Origin: Rubrivivax rivuli
Lineage (GTDB): Bacteria > Pseudomonadota > Gammaproteobacteria > Burkholderiales > Burkholderiaceae_C
Assembly: GCF_004016505.1 (NCBI RefSeq)
Contig: NZ_SACR01000002.1
Location: 310,001-374,000 of the forward strand
DNA: 64,000 bases
Direction: 5' to 3'
Below are positions 26,793 through 35,102 of the stretch, in pieces. Below the pieces are notes generated by a model. The model was not told where the DNA came from. It ran no database searches and saw nothing but the letters and a program-made list of their open reading frames with translations. The first letter of the stretch is position 1, and every line of letters begins with the position of its first letter. The position numbers and the translations under genes were made by a program.

Positions 26793-27167
26793 ATGAAGAA
26801 GATCCTGATCGTCGAGGACCATGCCGACATCCGCCGTCTGATCCGCATGACGCTGGAGTTCGAGCACTGCGAGATCCACGAAGCGCCTGACGCCCCGACG
26901 GGCTGGGACATGGCGCGTGAACTGCAGCCCGACGCCGTGCTGCTCGACGTGATGATGCCCGGCGCGCTGAATGGCCTGGACCTGTGCCGCGCCATCAAGG
27001 CCGATGCCCGCCTGCGCAAGGTGCCGGTGCTGATGCTCACGGCCCGCGGCGGCAGCGCCGACCGCGAAGCCGGCCTGCTGGCCGGTGCCGACGCCTACAT
27101 CGTCAAACCCTTCAGCCCCATGCAGCTGCTGGAACTGCTGGTGCAGTTGAACGTGATCTCTGCATGA
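26793..27167 (+). CDS. Stand-alone receiver-domain response regulator (CheY-like)
   Basis: This 124-residue single receiver has the acidic pair in VEDH, phosphoacceptor Asp52 in LLDVMMPG, Thr in MLTARG and Lys105 in IVKPF. All phosphorylation residues are intact and there is no output domain. The start at 26793 gives the canonical MKKILIVEDH. The stop overlaps the next ATG by four bases (ATGA at 27164), so it is translated together with the solute-binding protein and the kinase. Likely partners are the kinase at 28045 and the Hpt protein at 25094. Confidence 0.92.
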   Translation: MKKILIVEDHADIRRLIRMTLEFEHCEIHEAPDAPTGWDMARELQPDAVLLDVMMPGALNGLDLCRAIKADARLRKVPVLMLTARGGSADREAGLLAGADAYIVKPFSPMQLLELLVQLNVISA

Positions 27168-28048
27168 AGCAGAGCCCTGCCATCCCTTCTTCTCAACAGC
27201 CCTCTGCCAGAAGTAAGCACACCATGAACCGCCTGCCTGCCCCCCGCATCTCCCGCAGCCCGCTCTTGCTGATGGGCCTGGCCTTGCTGGCCGCCACCTT
27301 CGGCGCGGGCAGCGCGCAGGCCGGTGAGGTGCAGGCGCGGGTGAAGGCCAGTGGCACCGTCAAGGTGTGCATCTGGCCTGACTACTACGGCGTCAGCTTG
27401 CGCAACCCCCGCACGCAACAGCTCACGGGCATCGACATCGACCTCTCGGCCGAACTGGGGCGCGACCTGAAGGTGAAGGTCGAGTACGTCGATTCGTCGT
27501 TCGCCACGCTGGTGGCCGACCTCAAGAGCGACCGCTGCGACGTGGCCATGTTCGCCGTGGGCATGCTGCCGCAGCGCATGGAGCAACTGGCTTTCACCCG
27601 CCCCTACATGCAGAGCGACATCTACGGGGTCACCACCAAGGGCAACCAGGTCGTCAAGGGCTGGGAAGACATCGACAAGCCCGGCGTCGCCGTGGCTGTG
27701 CAGGCCGGCACCTTCATGGAGCCTGTGATGGCCGCGGCGCTGAAGAACGCCCGCCTCGTGCGCGTGGCCCCCCCCGCAACGCGCGAGCGAGAGCTCGAAG
27801 CGGGCCGCGTGGACGTCTTCATGACCGACTACCCCTACAGCCGGCGCCTGCTCGACAACGCCGACTGGGCCACGCTGATCTCGCCGCCCGCGCCCTTCAG
27901 CGTGCTGCCCTATGCCTACGCCATGAAGAAGGGCGACAGCGCGTGGGCCGAAGCGGTGGACGGGTTCGTCGCGCGCATCCAGCGTGACGGACGGCTGGAA
28001 GCCGCAGCGCGCAAGCACGGCCTGAGCCCCATCGTGCGCTTGCGGTGA
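27164..28048 (+). CDS. Family 3 periplasmic solute-binding protein coupled to a sensor kinase
   Basis: The longest reading is 294 residues from 27164; a start at 27224 (MNRLPAPRIS) puts a normal signal peptide at the N terminus and may be used. The signal ends GSAQA. The mature protein has family 3 landmarks (VKVCIWPDYYGVS, GIDIDLSAELG, FAVGMLPQRMEQLAFTRPY, VDVFMTDYPYS) typical of amino acid or opine-like ligands. No permease or ATPase gene is nearby. Instead the stop overlaps the GTG start of the histidine kinase. It therefore may present a ligand to the kinase sensor domain rather than to a transporter; this is inference. Confidence 0.85.
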   Translation: MKQSPAIPSSQQPSARSKHTMNRLPAPRISRSPLLLMGLALLAATFGAGSAQAGEVQARVKASGTVKVCIWPDYYGVSLRNPRTQQLTGIDIDLSAELGRDLKVKVEYVDSSFATLVADLKSDRCDVAMFAVGMLPQRMEQLAFTRPYMQSDIYGVTTKGNQVVKGWEDIDKPGVAVAVQAGTFMEPVMAAALKNARLVRVAPPATRERELEAGRVDVFMTDYPYSRRLLDNADWATLISPPAPFSVLPYAYAMKKGDSAWAEAVDGFVARIQRDGRLEAAARKHGLSPIVRLR

Positions 28049-30597
28049 GCACGGCCGGGAGCACCCCCAGGGCTCGTCCGCCTGCCGCGGGCGTGCCCGC
28101 GCTCGGCGGTACCGACATGGCGGTACCGCCGCCGCAGTTGGCCGGCAAGCGACGCTGGGTGTTCGGTGCCGGCGCGGTGCTGGTGAGCCTGGTGGCGCTG
28201 ACCTTGTCGGGCATGGCGTGGCACGAACACCGGCAGGTGCAGGAGATCGTGACCGAGCGCAACGAGCTGCTGGCGCGGGTGCTCACCGAGCAGACCACGC
28301 GCAATATCGAAGCTGCGGCCCTGGCCGTTGCCACGCTGGCCGACCTGCTGCAGCGCGACCAGGCGCCCGAAAGCGCGCAGACCGCGGCCGCGATGCAGCA
28401 ATCGCTGGTGAACCTGCCCTTCCTGCGCAGCATTGCGGTGCTGGACGGCGCCGGCCACGTGCGTGCCAGCCCGCAGCCCAGCGAGGTCGGCCGCCTGATC
28501 GACCTGGCTGCGCTGGGCCCGCTGCCCCCGCCCGGCGTCGACCGGCTTGCCGAGCAGGCCCCAGGCCGCAGCCTGGCCGATCTGGCGCGCGGCCAGGCCA
28601 CCGCCATCCCCGCCGGCGTGAGCTTCCTGCCGCTGCTGCGCACGGTGCGGCGTTCCAATGGCGAGACGCTGCTGGTGGTGGCCCTGCTCAACCCGAGCGC
28701 CTTCGTCAACTTCCAGCAGCTGCTGCTGGACGGGCCGGGCGCCGCGGCGGCCCTCACCACCTACGACGGCCGCCTCGTCGCCGGCACCGACACCGTGCTG
28801 CGGCCGGCTGGCGCCAGCCTGAAGAGCCTGCCGCCCTTCAGCCAGTTCCTGCCTGCGCGCGAACACGGCGCCTGGGTCGGCGAAGGCCTGCGCCAGGGCA
28901 CGCAGCTGGCCGCGTTCAGGGTCTCGGCCACCCGCCCGCTGGCGGTGCTGGTGGAAGTGGAACGCGCCTCCGTGCTGGAGCCCTGGTGGGCGCTGGTACG
29001 CAACCTCGCCCTGGCCGGTGCGGCCATATTCACCATGGTGGTGAGCGTCACCTTCGTGGCCTGGCGCAGCGTGCGGGCCCGCGAGATCGCGCGTGTCGAG
29101 CGCGACGCCGCGCAGGCCCAGGCCCTGCGCCGCGAACGCGAACTCAGCGTCACCATCCAGAGCCTGCAGGAGCTGATCTTCCGCACCGACGCGCAGGGCC
29201 TGCTCACCTATGCCAACCAGTCTTGGGCCATGGCCGCCGGCGCGGGCCGGCCGATGTGGGAGCTGGTGGCCAGCGAACAGCGCAACGCCGCACGCGCCCT
29301 GTTCGCACGGGCCAGCGACACCGACGTGCGCCACCTGCAGGCCGTGATGGCCGAACAGGGGGGCCGGCAGCGCAGCTTCGACATCTCGGTGATGCCGCTG
29401 CACGAAAACGGCCGGCTCACCGGCTTTGCCGGCAGCGCGGCAGACGTGACCGGCCGCATCGTGGCGCAACGCCGCCTCCAGATGCAGCTGGCCTTCACCG
29501 AACAGCTGATGAACGTGAGCCCGTTCCCGATGTCGCTGTTCGACATGAAGCGGCGCTACGTGATGGTGAACAAGGCCTGGGAAGACTTCACCGGCCGCAC
29601 CCGGGCCGAGACGGTGGGCCAGATCGTCGGCGGTGCGCTGCCGCAATCCGAGCGCGCCCAGCACGAGGCGCAGGACCGCGCGCTGCTGGCCGACGGCCAG
29701 CCCCGCCGCTACGAGGCCCAGGCCCGCCACCGTGACGGCAGCATGCGCGACCTCATGGTCAACAAGCTGCTCGTGCCCGGCGACGAGGAGCAGCCCGCCT
29801 GCGTGCTGGCGGTGATGGTGGACGTCACCGAGTTCCGCAACGCCGAACGCAGCACGCGCGAGGCCCGCGACATCGCCGAGGAAGCCTCTCGCGCGAAGAG
29901 CGAGTTCATCGCCAACATCAGCCACGAACTGCGCACGCCGCTGCAATCCATCATCGGCTTTTCCGAGCTGGGCCTGCGTCGGGGCCAGGACCATCCCCGG
30001 CTCGCCGGCATGTTCGACGACATCCACAACGCCGGGCAACGCATGCTGGCGCTCGTCAACGACCTGCTCGACGTGGCCAAGATCGAAAGCACCGTGGGCA
30101 CCATCCACCTGGAACGCACCGACCTGCGCGGGCTGGTGGGCCACGTGCTGAAGGAGCTGGCGCCGCTGCTCGAGGGCAAGCAGCTGCAAGTGCTGCTGCA
30201 GTTGGGCACGCAGCCCTTGCGGGGCAAGGTCGACCCGCTGCGCTTCCAGCAGGTGCTGCGCAACGTGGTGGCCAACGCGATCAAGTTCTCGCCGCCGGGC
30301 AGCCGCATCCTCGTGCAGGGTGGCCACACCGACATGGGCGAGCTGGAACTGCGCGTGGCCGACGAGGGCCCGGGCATCCCGCCGGCCGAGCTGGAGGTCA
30401 TCTTCCAGGCCTTCGTGCAGAGCAGCAAGACCAAGGACGGCTCAGGGGGCACCGGCCTGGGCCTGGCCATCTCGCGCAAGATCGTCGAGGCGCACGGCGG
30501 CACCATCAGCGCACAGAACCGCCCCGAGGGTGGCGCGGTCTTCATCATCGTGCTGCCCAATCGCAGCAGCAACGAGACCCAGCCCGCACAGCTGTGA
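28045..30597 (+). CDS. Membrane histidine kinase with periplasmic Cache-like sensor and two PAS domains
   Basis: This is an 850-residue kinase with a GTG start overlapping the preceding stop. TM1 covers about residues 35-57, a periplasmic Cache/PDC-like domain 60-310 and TM2 315-340. Two PAS-like domains follow (roughly 370-480 and 490-600). The HisKA domain has phospho-His627 in SHELRTP, and the ATPase has N-box Asn744 (NVVANAIKFSPP) plus G-boxes (DEGPGIPP, GGTGLGL). It lacks its own receiver, so phosphate must go to the receivers at 26793, 25953 and/or 25094. The signal is probably a small molecule, perhaps delivered by the binding protein. Confidence 0.92.
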   Translation: MSTAGSTPRARPPAAGVPALGGTDMAVPPPQLAGKRRWVFGAGAVLVSLVALTLSGMAWHEHRQVQEIVTERNELLARVLTEQTTRNIEAAALAVATLADLLQRDQAPESAQTAAAMQQSLVNLPFLRSIAVLDGAGHVRASPQPSEVGRLIDLAALGPLPPPGVDRLAEQAPGRSLADLARGQATAIPAGVSFLPLLRTVRRSNGETLLVVALLNPSAFVNFQQLLLDGPGAAAALTTYDGRLVAGTDTVLRPAGASLKSLPPFSQFLPAREHGAWVGEGLRQGTQLAAFRVSATRPLAVLVEVERASVLEPWWALVRNLALAGAAIFTMVVSVTFVAWRSVRAREIARVERDAAQAQALRRERELSVTIQSLQELIFRTDAQGLLTYANQSWAMAAGAGRPMWELVASEQRNAARALFARASDTDVRHLQAVMAEQGGRQRSFDISVMPLHENGRLTGFAGSAADVTGRIVAQRRLQMQLAFTEQLMNVSPFPMSLFDMKRRYVMVNKAWEDFTGRTRAETVGQIVGGALPQSERAQHEAQDRALLADGQPRRYEAQARHRDGSMRDLMVNKLLVPGDEEQPACVLAVMVDVTEFRNAERSTREARDIAEEASRAKSEFIANISHELRTPLQSIIGFSELGLRRGQDHPRLAGMFDDIHNAGQRMLALVNDLLDVAKIESTVGTIHLERTDLRGLVGHVLKELAPLLEGKQLQVLLQLGTQPLRGKVDPLRFQQVLRNVVANAIKFSPPGSRILVQGGHTDMGELELRVADEGPGIPPAELEVIFQAFVQSSKTKDGSGGTGLGLAISRKIVEAHGGTISAQNRPEGGAVFIIVLPNRSSNETQPAQL
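28105..28128 (+). repeat. Direct repeat of GGCGGTACCG within the kinase start region
   Basis: The 10-mer GGCGGTACCG occurs at 28105-28114 and again at 28119-28128. Each copy carries the palindromic core GGTACC, and the second copy extends to the 12-bp palindrome GGCGGTACCGCC. They encode the kinase N-terminal tail. This could be chance, or a binding or folding element in the coupled start region. Confidence 0.4.
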
Positions 30598-30621
30598 GCG
30601 CGGCCCCTGCCGCGCCGCGAC

Positions 30622-30999
30622 TCAGCGCGGGCCGGCGCGCAGCAGGCGGTCTTCGGGGGGCACGCTGGACGGGCTGTCGAGCTCCAGCGCCACCTGGGTG
30701 CAGACCGCGCGGCACAGCATGGCCACGCGCTCGCTCTGCAGCCGGTAGTAGATCTGCGTGCCCTCGCGGCGGCGGCCCAGCACCCCGGCGCGGTAGAGCG
30801 TGGCGAGGTGCTGCGACATGTTGGGCTGCGTGGTGTCGATCTGCGCCAGCAGGTCGGACACGTTGCGCTCGCCGTTGCCGAGGGCGCTGACGATCTTCAG
30901 CCGCACCGGCGTCGACAGCAGGCCGAACAGCTCTGCGGCCGATTCGAAGACCACGTCCTCTTCGCGTTCACTGCTCACGGCGCCCTCTGAGGTATACAT
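30622..30999 (-). CDS. ArsR-family regulator beside a YeeE/Sox module
   Basis: This 125-residue winged-helix regulator has the HTH segment TTQPNMSQHLATLYRAGVLGRR (split across helices near residues 55-78). It belongs to the thiol-sensing ArsR group by context. Only two Cys are present, Cys96 and Cys100, close together near the C-terminal helix. The Cys that BigR/SqrR proteins have in the LVCTL-like helix is Ser38 here. A CxxxC switch or metal/persulfide sensing is possible. The gene is divergent from the sulfur transporter gene and its start codon lies inside an inverted repeat (30994-31015). Confidence 0.83.
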   Translation of the reverse strand: MYTSEGAVSSEREEDVVFESAAELFGLLSTPVRLKIVSALGNGERNVSDLLAQIDTTQPNMSQHLATLYRAGVLGRRREGTQIYYRLQSERVAMLCRAVCTQVALELDSPSSVPPEDRLLRAGPR

Positions 31000-31015
31000 C
31001 CGCGCATCACTGTAT
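30994..31015. promoter_or_regulatory. Inverted-repeat operator candidate for the ArsR regulator
   Basis: ATACA at 30994-30998 and TGTAT at 31011-31015 form an inverted repeat with a 12-base spacer. It covers the ArsR start codon and lies about 60 bases upstream of the yeeE start. Such a spacing fits ArsR-type operators and would control both divergent genes. Confidence 0.45.
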
Positions 31016-31072
31016 CAGCACGCGCCGATGGGCTGAGCACCTCCGTCTGGCGCGGCGCGCCACAATTCGGGG

Positions 31073-32188
31073 ATGGACACAGTCGACATCCCTGGCCTCA
31101 CGACACAGGTGCTCTGGGCCTCCTTCGCGCTTTCGGTGATCTTCGGCGCCGTGGCGCAGCGCACGCGCTTCTGCACCATGGGCGCGATTGCCGACGTGGT
31201 GAACATGGGCGACTGGGAACGCGCCCGCATGTGGGTGCTGGCCGTGGCCGTGGCCGTGCTGGGCTTCAACGGCATGGTGGCCGCGGGCTGGGTGCAGGCC
31301 AGCGGCAGCATCTATGCGGCACCGCGCGTGCTGTGGCTGTCGGCGCTGCTGGGCGGCGCGTTGTTCGGCTTCGGCATGGTGCTGGCCTCGGGCTGCGGCA
31401 GCAAGAACCTGCTGCGCCTGGGCAGCGGCAATCTCAAGGCGCTGGTGGTGCTGCTGGTGCTGGGGCTCGCGTCTTACGCCACGCTGCGCGGCATCACGGG
31501 CGTGCTGCGTGTGAACACGGTGGACAAGGTGCACTTCGAACTCGCCACCGGGCAAGACCTCCCCTCCATCGCCGCGGCCGCTTTCGGCCTGCCCACGGCC
31601 ACGGCGGCGCTGGCACTCGGTGCGGCGCTGGCGCTCGTGCTGCTGGTGTGGGTGCTGAGCAAACCCGAGGGCCGCAGCGGCGAGGTGCTGGCCGGTGGCC
31701 TGGGCGTTGGCGCGGTGATCGTGGCCGTGTGGTGGGTCAGCGGCCGCCTGGGTTACGTGCCCGAAGACCCGAACACGCTGGAGCCGGCTTTTCTGGGCAC
31801 GAACTCGCGCCGCATGGAGTCGCTGAGCATGGTGGCGCCGGTGGCCTACACGCTGGACTGGCTGCTGTTCTTCAGCGACACCTCGCGCACACTGACGCTG
31901 GGCATCCTCAGCGTGGTGGGCTTGGCGCTGGGGGCCTTCATCGTCTCGATGCTCGACCGCAGTTTCCGCTGGGAAGGCTTCGGCGGCATTGAAGACCTGG
32001 GCAACCACCTTGCGGGCGCCTTGCTGATGGGCGTGGGCGGCGTGCTGGCCATGGGCTGCACGGTGGGGCAGGGCCTGTCAGGCGTGTCGACGCTGTCGCT
32101 CGGCAGTTTCATCGCGCTGGCGGGCATCGTGGCAGGGGCGGTGGCCGCGCTGCGCTACCAGGCCTGGCGCATCGAGCGCATGCACTGA
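31073..32188 (+). CDS. YeeE/YedE (TsuA-type) sulfur-compound transporter
   Basis: This 371-residue membrane protein has about nine hydrophobic helices in two homologous halves. Cys-bearing motifs line the conduit: QRTRFCTMG (about residue 30), ASGCGSKNLLRLGSG (about 106) and AMGCTVGQGLSGVSTLSLGS (about 330). These match TsuA/YeeE thiosulfate importers. It is divergent from an ArsR regulator and converges on soxZ with only 13 bases between stops, so it probably supplies a sulfur substrate linked to SoxYZ. Thiosulfate specificity is inferred. Confidence 0.88.
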   Translation: MDTVDIPGLTTQVLWASFALSVIFGAVAQRTRFCTMGAIADVVNMGDWERARMWVLAVAVAVLGFNGMVAAGWVQASGSIYAAPRVLWLSALLGGALFGFGMVLASGCGSKNLLRLGSGNLKALVVLLVLGLASYATLRGITGVLRVNTVDKVHFELATGQDLPSIAAAAFGLPTATAALALGAALALVLLVWVLSKPEGRSGEVLAGGLGVGAVIVAVWWVSGRLGYVPEDPNTLEPAFLGTNSRRMESLSMVAPVAYTLDWLLFFSDTSRTLTLGILSVVGLALGAFIVSMLDRSFRWEGFGGIEDLGNHLAGALLMGVGGVLAMGCTVGQGLSGVSTLSLGSFIALAGIVAGAVAALRYQAWRIERMH

Positions 32189-32201
32189 ACGGGGCCCTGG
32201 C

Positions 32202-32513
32202 TCAGGCCACCGTGGTTTCGTCGGTGCGCGTGTCGCCCTTGTTGTCGCGCCAGGTCAAAGCGATCTTGTCGCCAGCCTTCGCGCCCCTGACCACGAACTG
32301 GAAGAACGGATTCTTCGAGATGGAGGGGCCCCATTCCGCAGTGAGCACGCGCCGGCCATTGTGGTGGGCCGTGACCTCCTGGATGAACCAGGCCGGCACC
32401 GTCTTGCCGGCTGCATCTTTGCGCTGGCCGCTCTCCATCTCGTGGGCCATGCGCACGCGAACGGTGGCCTTGTCGCCGCTGGCTTGAGCGCGGATGCGCA
32501 TCGGTTCTGCCAT
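32202..32513 (-). CDS. soxZ: Sulfur-oxidation carrier subunit SoxZ
   Basis: This 103-residue immunoglobulin-like protein is the partner of SoxY. Typical SoxZ segments are FIQEVTAHHNGRRVL (with the paired His), WGPSISKNPFFQFVVRGAKAG and a basic tail WRDNKGDT. It has no signal peptide, as usual, because it is exported with SoxY through Tat. It follows soxY by 64 bases on the same strand. Confidence 0.95.
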   Translation of the reverse strand: MAEPMRIRAQASGDKATVRVRMAHEMESGQRKDAAGKTVPAWFIQEVTAHHNGRRVLTAEWGPSISKNPFFQFVVRGAKAGDKIALTWRDNKGDTRTDETTVA

Positions 32514-32577
32514 GGGTTGCTCCTCGTCTGTACTGAATGTCGGTCAAGCGTTGCCAAGCGGCAGCCCCCGGCGTGGG

Positions 32578-33063
32578 TCAAGCGCCGCAGCCGCCCAGCG
32601 TGACTTTCACTTCCTTCTGTGCGTACAACACACGGTTGTCCTTCATCAGGGCCACGGCCAGCACTTGGGAGGTCTGGCCCATCTTCACGCCCACGGTGAA
32701 GGCGGGATCGATGGCATCGGTGATGTCGAAAGAGGCCGACAGCACGTTCGGATTCTTCTCGACCAGCAGGAGCAACTGCTTCACGCCCGGCAGCGTGGTG
32801 GCGATGCCCACCTGCACCACGGCGCCGTTGTCGGCCAGGTCGGGGGCGGTCACGGCCAGGTCCTTGCTCTCCGCCGGCACACTACCGCCCAGGACCCGGG
32901 CGAGTTCGGCCAGGGTCTTCACCTCGAAGGCCCTCGCGTTCCAGGCTGCCTGCGCTTGCAAGGGCAGCAGGCCGGCACCGGCCAGCAGCGCCGCCACCCC
33001 CGCCGAGCGGGAAAGCACTGTGCGGCGGGTAGGCTGGGAAATTCGTTCGTGGGTAGGGGTCAT
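32578..33063 (-). CDS. soxY: Sulfur-oxidation carrier subunit SoxY
   Basis: This 161-residue protein starts at 33063. A Tat signal with Arg13-Arg14 (PTRRTVL) precedes a hydrophobic stretch ending AQA near residue 39. The C-terminal swinging arm ends VTLGGCGA, with Cys159 the covalent carrier of sulfur intermediates. SoxYZ normally works with SoxAX, SoxB and SoxCD, none of which is in the window. It is divergent from a PAS kinase and cotranscribed with soxZ. Confidence 0.94.
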   Translation of the reverse strand: MTPTHERISQPTRRTVLSRSAGVAALLAGAGLLPLQAQAAWNARAFEVKTLAELARVLGGSVPAESKDLAVTAPDLADNGAVVQVGIATTLPGVKQLLLLVEKNPNVLSASFDITDAIDPAFTVGVKMGQTSQVLAVALMKDNRVLYAQKEVKVTLGGCGA

Positions 33064-33186
33064 GACCAACTTGCATGCGAAGACGCGCCACTGCGGATTC
33101 TCGGGCACGCGCTGCCCGGGCATCGGCGCTGCCGTTGCACGCCCTGCAGGCCGGTAGGGCTGCCGATCGGGGCGCCTCCTGCCGGC

Positions 33187-33214
33187 TTGATTTGCCGCGC
33201 GTGCACCCGATACT
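33187..33214 (+). promoter_or_regulatory. Possible sigma-70 promoter for the PAS kinase
   Basis: TTGATT (33187-33192) and GATACT (33209-33214) are spaced 16 bases apart, each matching four or more of six consensus positions. They lie 47 bases upstream of the kinase start. This is weak evidence without mapping. Confidence 0.35.
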
Positions 33215-33260
33215 GTGCCCATGAACTTCCACCCGGCGCGCAGGCGAGCGGAGCCCCCGC

Positions 33261-34421
33261 ATGCATAACGACCTGAAAGCTCTGGAGCAGCGCTGGGGGC
33301 TGGCCCTGCAAAGCGCATCGTTTGGCGTATGGGATCTCGATCCTACGGCACACCAAGTGCACTACTCGCCCGAGTGGAAGCAGATGCTCGGATACCCGCC
33401 CGACGACGCGCCCGAGAGCACCAGCGTGTGGCGCTCTCGGGTGCACCCCGACGACCTCGGTGCGATGAAGGCGACACTCGAGGCCCACTTGCAGGGCCAC
33501 ACGCCAGCCTACAGCGCGGAGTTCCGGCTGCGCACCGCAGCGGGCAACTACCGCTGGGTGCTTTCTCGTGGGCGCGTGGTGCAGCGCGACGAGGCCGGGA
33601 ACGCCCTGCGTGTGGTGGGCACCCTCACCGACCTGACCGACCGCCGCGAGCTCGAGGCGCTGCGCGCCGAGCACGTGCGCGCGGTGGCCGCGCAGCGGGT
33701 CAAGGACGAGTTCCTTTCCCGCATGAGCCACGAGCTGCGCACGCCCCTGAACGCCGTGCTCGGTTTTGCCCAGCTGCTGCGCAGCCAGCTGGGCACGGCC
33801 GACCTGGCCACACAGCGCCGCCATCTGGGCCTCATCGAGCAGGCCGGCTGGCAACTGCTGGCCCTGGTCAATGACGTGCTCGATCTCACCCGGGCGGAAA
33901 GCGGCCAGCTCGAACTGCAGATGGTGGCGGTGCCCGTTGCCGAGGCCTGGGCAGCAGCCTGTCAGGCGCACGCGGCGCTGGCGGCCACCCGTGGCGTGAC
34001 CGTGCTCACCGGCCCGCTGCCGGAGCATGCGCAGGTCTGGGCCGACGCCCAGCGCCTGCAGCAGGTGCTGGGCCAGCTGCTCGGCAATGCCTTGAAGTTC
34101 AGCCGCAGCGGAGGCAGCGTGCGGCTGACGGTGGAAGCCGAACCCGGCGATGCGCCACGCTGGCGCCTCACGCTGCAGGACGATGGCCTGGGCATCCCCG
34201 CGGCCCAGCTGCCGCACGTCTTCGAACCCTTCAACCGTGTGGGCCGCCCCGCAGCGCGCTTGGAACGCGATGCGCCCGCGGAGGGCGTCGGCCTGGGCCT
34301 GGTCTTGTGCCGCTGGCTGCTGGGGCAGATGGGCGGCGAAATCACGCTGGCCAGCACCGAGGGCACCGGCACCACCGTGCAGCTGCTGCTGCCCGCCGCT
34401 GAACCTGCTGCAGCCGCCTGA
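33261..34421 (+). CDS. Soluble PAS-domain sensor histidine kinase
   Basis: This 386-residue cytoplasmic kinase has no membrane helix. Residues 10-125 are a PAS_3-type domain (FGVWDLDPTAHQVHYSPEWKQMLGY in two parts, WVLSRGRVVQRDEAGN, VVGTLTDLTDR). HisKA carries phospho-His157 (SHELRTP). The ATPase has N-box LLGNALKFSRSG and G-boxes DDGLGIPA and GVGLGL. It is orphan: no receiver gene follows. It is divergent from soxYZ but a functional link is not shown. Confidence 0.9.
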   Translation: MHNDLKALEQRWGLALQSASFGVWDLDPTAHQVHYSPEWKQMLGYPPDDAPESTSVWRSRVHPDDLGAMKATLEAHLQGHTPAYSAEFRLRTAAGNYRWVLSRGRVVQRDEAGNALRVVGTLTDLTDRRELEALRAEHVRAVAAQRVKDEFLSRMSHELRTPLNAVLGFAQLLRSQLGTADLATQRRHLGLIEQAGWQLLALVNDVLDLTRAESGQLELQMVAVPVAEAWAAACQAHAALAATRGVTVLTGPLPEHAQVWADAQRLQQVLGQLLGNALKFSRSGGSVRLTVEAEPGDAPRWRLTLQDDGLGIPAAQLPHVFEPFNRVGRPAARLERDAPAEGVGLGLVLCRWLLGQMGGEITLASTEGTGTTVQLLLPAAEPAAAA

Positions 34422-34439
34422 AGTCAGGCGGCGCAACAC

Positions 34440-35087
34440 TCAAACCGACATCGAAGGCCGCTGGGCCATGGCGGCGCGCCAGCGCAGCAGCTCAGGCAGG
34501 TTGTCGCCGGGCTTGAGCTTGACCACGCGCGCGAAGTCCACCACCACCACGGCGGTGATGTCCACGATGCTGAAACCCTCGCCGGCGATGAAATCACGCC
34601 CACGCAGCCGCGCGTTCAGCTGCTCGAAGAACTGCTGCACACGCAACAGACCCCGCTCACCCAGCGCCGGAATCTGCGCGTGGTGCACGGGCCCCGGCAG
34701 TGCGCGGCCAGCCATCGCCGGGCTGGTGTTGCGGAAGGCCTCGGCCACGGCCATCAGCCCGTCGAACTCCACGCGCCACTGCCAGCTGGCGATCTCGGCC
34801 TTCTCCAGCGGCGTGCGGCCCAGCAGCGGCGGCGCGGGGTAGTGCGCCTCCACGTAGGCGGCGATGGCGGCGTTGTCGGTGAGCAGCGCACCTTCTTCGG
34901 TGCGCAGCGCCGGCACGGTACACAGCGGGTTGATCTGGCGGTAGGCCTCGGTCAGCTGTTCACCGTTGCGCAGGTCGACCTGCACGGTGTCGTGCGCCAC
35001 GCCCTTCTCGGCCAGCAGGATGCGGGCGCGCCGCGGGCTCGGCGCGGTGGCGCAGTCGTAGAGCAGCGGGCGCGGGAAGGTCGTCAT
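34440..35087 (-). CDS. Glutathione S-transferase family protein
   Basis: This is a 215-residue GST. The N-terminal thioredoxin-fold domain (LLYDCATAPSPRRARILLAEKG) carries a Ser/Cys-type start of helix 1, and NPLCTVPAL and the Pro plus acidic residues of the glutathione site follow. A helical C-terminal domain starts near residue 90. It lies 15 bases after the YghU gene and is probably cotranscribed with it. The substrate is unknown. Confidence 0.9.
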   Translation of the reverse strand: MTTFPRPLLYDCATAPSPRRARILLAEKGVAHDTVQVDLRNGEQLTEAYRQINPLCTVPALRTEEGALLTDNAAIAAYVEAHYPAPPLLGRTPLEKAEIASWQWRVEFDGLMAVAEAFRNTSPAMAGRALPGPVHHAQIPALGERGLLRVQQFFEQLNARLRGRDFIAGEGFSIVDITAVVVVDFARVVKLKPGDNLPELLRWRAAMAQRPSMSV

Positions 35088-35102
35088 GGGCGGGCCCGGG
35101 CT

